Shown here piece by piece: positions 1 to 5,485 of a stretch of DNA of 24,306 bases. The position numbers were made by a program, and so were the translations under genes. Source of the stretch: Bacillota bacterium (GTDB lineage: Bacteria; Bacillota; Clostridia; Clostridiales; Clostridiaceae); NCBI GenBank assembly GCA_023435985.1, contig JAEZKY010000222.1, positions 1 to 24,306 on the forward strand, written 5' to 3'. How positions within the stretch are numbered: the first letter of the stretch is position 1; every line of letters starts with the position of its first letter. Under the pieces are notes generated by a model, which was given only the letters and a program-made list of their open reading frames with translations, did not search any database and was not told where the DNA came from.

Positions 1-1
1 C

Positions 2-724
2 GAAGCTGACCTCGCTTTTCTGCCACTCGATCTGGCAGATCTGGAGAGTGTGCGCAGCGCAGCTGAATTGGCCGCGAAGGAGCCGCACATCGACGTTCTC
101 ATTAACAATGCTGGCGTGCAAGGTCCTAAGCTAAGGCACACGGCGCAAGGTTTCGAACTTACGTTTGGAGTTAATCATCTTGGCTGCTTCGCCTTCACCG
201 CTCTACTGCTGCCCAAGCTCATGGAAACGCCTGGATCTCGTATCGTTATCACCAGCAGCGGTCAACACAAGGGCGCGGAGATCGGCTGGGAAGACCTTAA
301 CGCAGAGAAGAGCTTCAGATGGCTCCCACGCTATGGTGCCACCAAACTCGCGAATATGCTTTTCGTCTTCGAGTTGGACCGTCGACTGCGGGCTGCGGGT
401 GCGCAAACGACAGCCGTGGCCTGCCACCCGGGCCTTGCAGGAACGAATCTTGGACGCGATAGCGTGCTTGGCAAAGTAGTGATGCCGGTGGTCGGTCTGT
501 TCTTGAACACGCCTGCCATGGGTGCCTGGGGAGCACTGCATGCAGCGACTGGGCAGATAAAGCCAGGCGGTTATTATGGATCGACAGGATTTCATGAGTT
601 AAGGGGACCTTCTTTCGAATCCTCCTGTTCCGAGCAGGCGCGAGATCCGCAGCTTGCAAAGCGGTTGTGGGATGTATCCATCGACATGACAGGGATTGAC
701 CCCGGCTTGCCACCAGTAAGTTGA
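2..724 (+). CDS. Short-chain dehydrogenase/reductase (SDR), 5' end missing
   Basis: The reading frame is open from base 2, so the gene begins outside the window; 240 residues are visible. Seen: an early L-D-L-A-D-L segment (the strand that contacts the nicotinamide cofactor in this family), NNAG at visible residues 35-38, catalytic-type serines in ITSSG at 83-87, the YxxxK pair as Y111-G-A-T-K115, and HPG at 142-144 after the active site. These are hallmarks of classical/extended SDR oxidoreductases related to the retinol-dehydrogenase-like group, which use NAD(P)H on ketones or alcohols. The missing part would carry the TGxxxGIG nucleotide-binding motif. The substrate cannot be told. The base and codon use (GC-rich, CTG/CTC, GCG, CGC) is unlike every other gene here, which points to horizontal transfer or a chimeric contig end. 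A GTG at 50 is inside the domain and is not a real start. Confidence 0.88.
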   Translation, partial: EADLAFLPLDLADLESVRSAAELAAKEPHIDVLINNAGVQGPKLRHTAQGFELTFGVNHLGCFAFTALLLPKLMETPGSRIVITSSGQHKGAEIGWEDLNAEKSFRWLPRYGATKLANMLFVFELDRRLRAAGAQTTAVACHPGLAGTNLGRDSVLGKVVMPVVGLFLNTPAMGAWGALHAATGQIKPGGYYGSTGFHELRGPSFESSCSEQARDPQLAKRLWDVSIDMTGIDPGLPPVS

Positions 725-882
725 AGCTGCCCTTTCACTTGGTCGTGTGATACCTCCACCTGATCAGCACGTATGCGGAAACATATCGGCAAAGCTACAA
801 GGTTCCAAAGTTCTGTATATCAATATCATCGTCTTCATGCAATTCGATTATGAAAGTGAAAAAACGTGGTGATTTATAATAT
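725..882. other. Composition transition zone between GC-rich and AT-rich DNA
   Basis: No gene is supported here. The sequence goes from GC-rich 3' flank of the dehydrogenase to typical clostridial AT-rich DNA, with the visible change between about 800 and 860. No terminator follows the dehydrogenase and no target-site duplication or inverted repeat marks the join. Confidence 0.5.
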
Positions 883-920
883 AAAGACAACGCATATTTC
901 TATGAAGTGCGTTGTTTTTA
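883..920 (+). terminator. Rho-independent terminator-like hairpin without an upstream gene
   Basis: A perfect 8-bp stem (ACAACGCA at 887-894 with TGCGTTGT at 908-915) encloses a 13-nt loop, is preceded by A-rich sequence and runs into a T tract to 919. It reads as a bidirectional terminator. No AT-rich gene ends before it, so it may belong to a gene lost at the composition junction. Confidence 0.55.
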
Positions 921-1059
921 TATTTGTGGTGAATATCAGGGAAAAAGTTTCTGGCGCTAACTCATCTTTCAAAGCTATTAAATGTTATGACTCGTTAGTT
1001 GCAATATACTACTATAAAAATTTTTACTTACTTCTAATTCTGCGGTAGAAATGTAGTGT

Positions 1060-1095
1060 CACTAACTTAATAGAGTATAGGTGTATAAGTTAGTG
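1060..1095. repeat. 10-bp inverted repeat with overlapping direct repeat
   Basis: CACTAACTTA at 1060-1069 is the exact inverse of TAAGTTAGTG at 1086-1095, with a 16-nt spacer. The right arm is embedded in the 12-bp-period direct repeat GTGTATAAGT (1081-1090, 1093-1102). It could be a protein-binding site such as an accessory recombinase site. Confidence 0.55.
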
Positions 1096-1404
1096 TATAA
1101 GTGGGCGTTTTTCTCGCCACCACGGAACGAAAACCATAATTTGTGTAAATGCTGATAAAATCACCTATACCACATACTATAAGTCTTACGACACAGCCTG
1201 TCTCAGGTAGGTCCAAATGAATCTTTTAAACACTATTATTGGGAAAAAACTTTCACAGGCACTATAAAAATATCATCAAAAGGCCTTGGCACCAGAGTTT
1301 GTGCCCCTTATAATGACCATAAAAGTATCGTTATATTGCGAGCGTTTGTAAACAGACCTTCAAAGCATTTACGGACTGAAAAGGCATTAGTTTTTAGGTG
1401 CTCG

Positions 1405-1420
1405 TTTAAGTATACTTAAA
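1405..1420. promoter_or_regulatory. Perfect 16-bp palindrome just before the resolvase gene
   Basis: TTTAAGTA is followed directly by its inverse TACTTAAA, centred on an A-T step, 15 bases before the resolvase ATG and partly overlapping its ribosome binding site (AAAGGAA, 1418-1424). Small serine recombinases cut at a palindromic site with a 2-bp core, often beside their own gene, so this is a candidate crossover site or an autoregulatory operator. Confidence 0.45.
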
Positions 1421-1435
1421 GGAACGCTGATATTA

Positions 1436-2051
1436 ATGAAGGTTAATAGTATGAGCAATAGAATTTATGGCTATGCCAGAGTATCTAGTCGGGACCAACA
1501 TCTTGATAGACAATTAATAGAGCTAGAGAAATATGTTGACGAAAAATACATATTCACTGATAAGCAGAGTGGGAAGTCTATGGATAGACCACAATACCAG
1601 CTACTAAGAAAGATAGATGAAAAAGGCAGTACAATTTATATAAACAGTCTGGACAGACTAGGGAGAAACAAGAGCCAAATAAAACAGGAGCTGGAATACT
1701 TCAAAACAGAAGGTGTACGGATTAAAATACTAAATATACCCACCACTATGATACAAGTTGAAACCGGACAGGAATGGCTCATAGATATGATTAACAATCT
1801 TCTTTTAGAAGTCCTAAGTACAATGGCAGAACAGGACCGAATTAGGATTAAAACTACGCAGGCTGAGGGAATTAAGGCAAGCAAAGCTAAAGGTGTAAAA
1901 TTCGGCAGACCAGTCTGTAGCTCCCGTTGGATTTAAGGAGGAGGTTTCTAAATGGAGAGCCGGAGAACAAAGTGCTACTAATACATTTAAAAAGTTAGGT
2001 ATGAGTAAGACTACATTCTATAAGCTAGTTAAGCTGGAGTCGGAGGTGTAA
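1436..2051 (+). pseudogene. Small serine recombinase (resolvase/invertase family), frameshifted before the DNA-binding domain
   Basis: The first frame (1436-1936) gives 166 residues with the catalytic YARVS motif (Ser17), LDRLGRN at 72-78, a long E helix rich in Q/R around 130-150, and the KFGRP hinge. It then runs into an early stop. One frame over (+1), from about 1912 to TAA 2049-2051, lies the missing helix-turn-helix: GFKEEV, WRAGEQSA, then LGMSKTTFYKLVKL, which matches the usual end of resolvases. A one-base change near 1911-1928 therefore split a gene of about 200 aa. These enzymes cut and rejoin DNA through a phosphoserine link, resolving cointegrates or inverting segments. Without its DNA-binding domain the product is probably inactive unless ribosomal frameshifting occurs. 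A second ATG at 1451 is an alternative start. The gene ends in the ribosome binding site of the next gene. Confidence 0.85.
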
Positions 2052-2053
2052 CT

Positions 2054-2302
2054 ATGTCAAATAAAGATAATCAAGTATACTGCGTTCAACTTGGCGAACT
2101 CAAATGGACCTACAAAACAGCACTTGAAGCATGGAATAATAACAAAGCGCTGGAAGTACGAAAATCGTATTCTCTGCTACAAATAGAGAATGTCGTTACA
2201 GGCATCAGAAATTACGAAGAATTTGTTACTAAACTTGATGAGGGTGCAACACTTGGATTCCACGCATTGCGTGTATATAAGATTGATGAAAGTGAGGTGT
2301 AA
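2054..2302 (+). CDS. Small hypothetical protein (82 aa) of the resolvase module
   Basis: The frame is intact and starts at ATG 2054, 5 bases after GGAGGTG (2042-2048), which itself lies in the last codons of the resolvase frame. That spacing indicates translational coupling. The product is acidic-basic mixed, with one cysteine (residue 10) and no membrane segment or signal peptide. I recognise no family. Its position directly behind a recombinase and before two similar-sized small genes suggests cargo or an accessory factor of a phage-like or integrative element. It is the only undamaged gene of the group, and its own last codons carry the ribosome binding site of the next gene. Confidence 0.6.
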   Translation: MSNKDNQVYCVQLGELKWTYKTALEAWNNNKALEVRKSYSLLQIENVVTGIRNYEEFVTKLDEGATLGFHALRVYKIDESEV

Positions 2303-2307
2303 TTAAT

Positions 2308-2630
2308 ATGGATAACAATATTAATATCAAGTTTCTAGGACATTCAAGTGACGGCCAACTCAAACAAGCTCTCAAACATCGAAATTATAGTATGGATTTG
2401 AAAGAATTTTACAATGCTGTAAATCAGACCACCAGTAGTGGGTGCAGTTGCTGTAAGCAAGAAACTCATAAGCTTGCATACAACCAGTAAGTCTACCAAT
2501 AAAACCTACTGCAATTAGCTTGTGTGTCAAATGTGCTGAGTCATTACCTATACAGCTGACCATTATCAATCTCGACAGTAGTGGAAGTCCTCATTTAATG
2601 ATTGATAGAACGTTTGAAAGTGGGGTGTAG
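2308..2630 (+). pseudogene. Small cysteine-rich protein, frameshifted
   Basis: The first frame begins at ATG 2308 after GAGGTG (2294-2299) and gives 60 residues ending soon after a C-S-C-C cluster (stop 2488-2490). An adjacent frame (the -1 frame) is open from 2472 to TAG 2628-2630 and continues sensibly with PVSLPIKPTAISLCVKCAES and more. It contains a second C-V-K-C pair. Joined, the protein would be roughly 107 aa with four to five clustered cysteines, the pattern of a zinc ribbon. The end of the second frame carries a ribosome binding site for the next gene exactly as in the two preceding genes, which supports it as the true 3' end. The family is not recognised. Confidence 0.55.
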
Positions 2631-2633
2631 TCC

Positions 2634-3081
2634 ATGCTATATTGCTTGAAGCATAAAGTGCAAGCTTACAAAAACTACAGATGTAATATTATGGAATTAA
2701 TCGCTGTTACAAAAGAATGTAAACCCATCGCTGACGGGCTTTATGACTTAGTAGGTAATGGGGCCACTCAGCACCGCACACTTCGTGACACCAGTTGCTG
2801 AGTCACAAAATAAGTATTATATTAACGTTTATCTCGACTTACCAAGGGATTATCCTATAAAGCTGTTTGGGGATATGCCTACTGGATGAGTCATTCATAC
2901 CGAAACAGTTTCGGATGACCACCTTCCTATTCTTGTTATAGGGTACAACGAAGCCTTTGTATATACTGGTGGTAAGAGTGCTGAGGATAGAACTAAAGAA
3001 ATAATTTCGCAATTTGAGGGTTATATTAGGAGTAAAGACTCATTGGCCATTAAAAGTATACTAACTTTGATGTACAGCTAA
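2634..3081 (+). pseudogene. Decayed hypothetical gene (~148 codons) with one frameshift and one stop
   Basis: ATG 2634 follows GGGGTG (2622-2627). The first frame runs to TGA 2799-2801. One frame over (+1), coding-like sequence continues from about 2790 (KYYINVYLDLPRDYPIKLFG) through an in-frame TGA at 2887-2889 to TAA 3079-3081. The last part is a clean open stretch (VIHTETVSDDHLPILVIGYN onward, then a charged C-terminus). Three consecutive pieces with consistent codon use in one order indicate a broken gene rather than chance. No family is recognised. It is the last member of the coupled four-gene set that starts with the resolvase. Confidence 0.5.
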
Positions 3082-3164
3082 ATTTTATACTATGACATAT
3101 AAAATAGCACATTTATGCTGTAGGTCAATAAAATATATATAATGAAGAAACTCCGTAAATAATA

Positions 3165-3203
3165 AAAAATACCTCTCTGTAATTATAAGAGCGGTATTTT
3201 TAA
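3165..3203. terminator. Bidirectional terminator-like hairpin
   Basis: AAAAATACC (3165-3173) pairs with GGTATTTTT (3193-3201), extended inward by CTCT/AGAG after one mismatch, so the stem is flanked by A and T runs. It lies about 90 bases after the decayed module and would end its transcript. Confidence 0.65.
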
Positions 3204-3333
3204 TTCGTGTAGTTGATAAAATGGCTGAAGATTGGGATTTGCGTATAGCGTACAAACCTCCTTCTCGTTTGATTACCTCTCGATTACCTATCCTCAGAAA
3301 CACCATATTCATAAGGATTTACAATAAACTTAA

Positions 3334-3360
3334 GGGGTTCAAATCCACTTCTCTACGCCA
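3334..3360 (+). other. tRNA-3'-end-like sequence (possible attachment-site remnant)
   Basis: GGGGTTCAAATCC at 3334-3346 matches the T-arm and loop of tRNAs (consensus GGTTCRAATCC), and the segment ends in CGCCA at 3356-3360. A strong terminator follows. However, no matching acceptor 5' strand, D-arm or anticodon arm can be found upstream, and one of the five T-stem pairs is mismatched. It could be the last bases of a tRNA or tmRNA gene left by an integrating element, or chance. Confidence 0.3.
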
Positions 3361-3380
3361 ATAAGATAAGATATAAAAGG

Positions 3381-3423
3381 TGCCTGAGAGCTTAGTAAAA
3401 CTAAGAACTCAGGCATTTTTTTG
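3381..3423 (+). terminator. Strong Rho-independent terminator
   Basis: TGCCTGAG (3381-3388) pairs with CTCAGGCA (3408-3415), with an inner CTTAG/CTAAG helix around a TAAAA loop, followed by seven T. It has no protein-coding gene directly before it; the nearest upstream unit is the tRNA-like segment. Confidence 0.85.
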
Positions 3424-3800
3424 ATATTTTAAACATATTTAAATTACGTATTTTAAGTTCTAGATTATTTCTAGGACTTTTTCTTTCGGCTATAAATACT
3501 TTTTAAAAGGTCTATTAATACCATAATTTTTATTGATTTACCCAATTAACATTGTGCTAGTAGGTGTCAAAGACATATAGAAGTATAGAAGAGGTATTGT
3601 CTATTTTGGTATACACTATTCCGGTTTAGATGAACTAATAAGGGAATCCATAGAAGATGCGGGAATAGGTATAACAGAAATATTTGAAGATGAAATGATT
3701 GAAGTAGAAGTATTAATTGCACTTATAGCCATAGCATTATCATTAGTAATTATGAGTTAAATGAGTCTTTGCTTCATCTTTATTAAAAAATGTAAAAACA
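3424..3800. other. AT-rich gap with a possible gene remnant
   Basis: No intact gene. A frame open from 3581 to TAA 3758-3760 encodes coding-like sequence ending in an acidic stretch and a hydrophobic tail (about VEVLIALIAIALSLVIMS). It has no start codon near its beginning and an in-frame TAG at 3578-3580, before which the same frame is open again (from about 3530). This is most likely the remains of a small membrane protein gene; the family is unknown. Confidence 0.35.
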
Positions 3801-3868
3801 ATTAGGTTGACTAGTCAACCTAATGATGATAAAATACAGTTGACTAGTCAATCATATTGTAATATGAT
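3801..3868 (+). promoter_or_regulatory. Tandem promoters overlapped by two MarR-type operators
   Basis: A perfect 24-bp palindrome (ATTAGGTTGACT and its inverse, 3801-3824) and a 12-bp copy of its core, TTGACTAGTCAA (3840-3851), precede the hydrolase gene. Each core doubles as a -35 box: TTGACT 3807-3812 with TAAAAT 3830-3835 (17-bp spacer), and TTGACT 3840-3845 with TATGAT 3863-3868 (17-bp spacer). A separate 7-bp inverted repeat TCATATT/AATATGA covers 3852-3867. The same core occurs before the marR gene, so repression by that MarR is the natural reading. Confidence 0.75.
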
Positions 3869-3938
3869 AGGATAATAAATTTTAAAGGTATAAATTTGAT
3901 AATGTTTATAAGTAAATATGGACAAGGAGTGATTATAA

Positions 3939-4727
3939 ATGAATAAAAATATAGGGTGTAATGGAGAGGTAAGCATAGTTGAAAATTGTGATGCTAAAAC
4001 TTATAGCACGACATTTGTGCTAATTCATGGGGCATGGCACGGAGCTTGGTGCTGGGATAAACTAGTTCCAATTTTGAGGGTAGGTGGAGCAAAGGTTGTG
4101 ACTATTGATTGTCCGGGACATGGGGATGATAATTCTACACTTGCATATCAAAGCACAGATACATATGTGGCTAAAGTTATTGAAATTATTGATAGGGAAC
4201 CAAGTAAAGTGATTTTGGTTGGGCACAGTCTTGGTGGTACTATAATTTCAAATGTTGCTGAAAAAAGACCACAAAAAATACAGAGTCTGGTTTATCTTTC
4301 AGCAGCTCTTTTGCAAGATGGACAGAATTTTGGGGATATACGTTCACATAAAACTGATTGGTACAGCTCACAAGGGTTTACAGTATTATCGGCAGACAAA
4401 AGAAGTGTCACTGTTAAAGAAGACAAGGCTCCATTTTTTTATAGTGGTTGCTCAGAAAGCGATATAGAATTTGCAATTACAAAGCTGGGTGGAGAGGCAA
4501 TTGCAGCACTAGATGGCATAGTACATATTACATCTAAAAATTATGGAAGTGTTCCACGATATTATATTAAAACTCTTCAGGATCTATCAGTGCCATTAGA
4601 AATGCAAGATAAGATGCTTGATGCAATGCCAGTAAATAAAGTGTATCAATTAGATACAGGACACTCTTCGTTTTTTTCTGATCCGCAGGGGGTAGCAACG
4701 ATATTATTTGATATTGCTAATCAGTAG
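3939..4727 (+). CDS. Alpha/beta-fold hydrolase (plant methyl-esterase/EstC-like)
   Basis: The 262-aa protein opens, after about 24 residues, with FVLIHGAWHGAWCWD (26-40). This oxyanion-hole signature is typical of the hydroxynitrile-lyase/methylesterase and EstC-type branch of the alpha/beta hydrolases. The nucleophile elbow GHSLGG puts the serine at 97. The likely acid is Asp215 in YIKTLQDLSVPLEMQ, and the base is His242 in DTGHSSFF. There is no signal peptide, so it is probably a cytosolic esterase or lactonase; the substrate is unknown. AAGGAG at 3924-3929 sets the ATG. It has its own operator-bearing promoters and shares the operator with the downstream marR-MFS operon, suggesting it hydrolyses the compound that the regulator senses or the pump exports. 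Confidence 0.88.
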   Translation: MNKNIGCNGEVSIVENCDAKTYSTTFVLIHGAWHGAWCWDKLVPILRVGGAKVVTIDCPGHGDDNSTLAYQSTDTYVAKVIEIIDREPSKVILVGHSLGGTIISNVAEKRPQKIQSLVYLSAALLQDGQNFGDIRSHKTDWYSSQGFTVLSADKRSVTVKEDKAPFFYSGCSESDIEFAITKLGGEAIAALDGIVHITSKNYGSVPRYYIKTLQDLSVPLEMQDKMLDAMPVNKVYQLDTGHSSFFSDPQGVATILFDIANQ

Positions 4728-4918
4728 AATTTAATTAGGAGCCATTATATTATCACTTTGTAGTAAGAGATCAATTATCATGCTTTCAATAATTAAAAAG
4801 ATTATTCAAAAGTAATTTATATAAGTCTGTTATGGGAACAGGCAGTATGAGGATCAAGATTATGTGGATATAAATAGAATATTTATATTATATGAAGTAA
4901 AATTGTTTTATCATTAAG

Positions 4919-4964
4919 GTTGACAAGTCAACGAATGTTAAATATAATGTAGTAGACTAATCAA
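4919..4964 (+). promoter_or_regulatory. Consensus promoter of marR with autoregulatory operators
   Basis: TTGACA (4920-4925), a 17-bp spacer and TATAAT (4943-4948) form a perfect sigma-A type promoter. The -35 box lies in the inverted repeat GTTGAC-AA-GTCAAC (4919-4932). A weaker copy, TAGACTAATCAA (4953-4964; 10 of 12 match TTGACTAGTCAA), lies just after the -10 box. Binding at either site would block transcription, so autorepression is likely. Confidence 0.8.
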
Positions 4965-4982
4965 CTATATTATAAGGAGAGA

Positions 4983-5432
4983 ATGATTATGAATGTTGAA
5001 AGCATGAACCTCATAATGGTTACAAGTAAAATTTTCAGATATAAGCAAATGTACTTAGAGAAGACTTTAAAAAAATATGGATTAAGCAGTGGTTCCAGTC
5101 CATATTTGTTTAATCTTGAACGAAACGAAGGTATAAGCCAAAACGGTTTAAGTAAAGAACTTGGCAATGACAAGGCAATGTCTGCAAGAACAATTGCAAG
5201 ATTAATAGGTCTTGGTTACGTTTATAGAGAACAAGATGAAAAAGATAGCAGATCTTATAAATTATATTTAACAGATAAAGCAAAAAAAGTATTGCCCAAA
5301 ATTCATGAAGAGCTCCAAACGTTGATGAATTCAATAACAGAAGATGTATCAGAAGCAGAAATGCTGATTACAATGCAGTCTTTAAGGAAAATTCTAGTCA
5401 ATATTCGAAGATTAAAGGAATTTGAAGATTAA
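4983..5432 (+). CDS. MarR-family winged-helix transcriptional regulator
   Basis: The 149-aa protein has the MarR layout: an N-terminal helix, a winged helix over about residues 35-105 (SGSSPYLFNLERNEGISQNG, recognition helix around SARTIARLIGLGYVYRE), the wing with the family's D-x-R type turn (EKDSRSYKLYLT), and C-terminal dimerisation helices. It would bind as a dimer to palindromes and be released by a small phenolic or lipophilic ligand, as known for the family. A shared TTGAC-N2-GTCAA motif upstream of itself and of the hydrolase gives a probable operator. AAGGAG at 4975-4980 precedes ATG 4983; the ATG at 4989 is also possible. The MFS gene follows 53 bases after the stop with no terminator, so the two form an operon. 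Confidence 0.9.
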   Translation: MIMNVESMNLIMVTSKIFRYKQMYLEKTLKKYGLSSGSSPYLFNLERNEGISQNGLSKELGNDKAMSARTIARLIGLGYVYREQDEKDSRSYKLYLTDKAKKVLPKIHEELQTLMNSITEDVSEAEMLITMQSLRKILVNIRRLKEFED

Positions 5433-5485
5433 GGTAATACGGTTATGTTAGCTAAATAGTGACAAGTGACAAAGGAGGAGAATTA

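Larger units (their letters stand above)
921..1435. other. Non-coding region upstream of the resolvase, with repeats
   Basis: I see no convincing gene. A 60-residue open frame at 866-1048 has no ribosome binding site and overlaps the terminator, so it is discounted. The stretch holds a 10-bp inverted repeat (1060-1095), a 10-bp direct repeat GTGTATAAGT (1081-1090 and 1093-1102), a small GGCAC/GTGCC hairpin near 1288-1305 and a 16-bp palindrome (1405-1420). This clustering next to a serine recombinase is what a resolution or recombination region would look like, but this is inference. Confidence 0.4.

Noticed and set aside
203..713. Several long open frames on the minus strand inside the GC-rich SDR
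   Set aside because: They are shadows of the SDR reading frame, as expected in GC-rich DNA; none has a start signal or recognisable motif.
866..1048. 60-codon open frame on the plus strand
   Set aside because: It overlaps a terminator hairpin, has no ribosome binding site, and its composition is that of AT-rich non-coding DNA.
3085..3312. 75-codon minus-strand frame
   Set aside because: It spans a terminator hairpin and has no ribosome binding site or family resemblance.
3334..3360. Complete tRNA gene
   Set aside because: Only a T-arm-like piece and a CCA-like end are present; no anticodon arm or acceptor pairing is found upstream.
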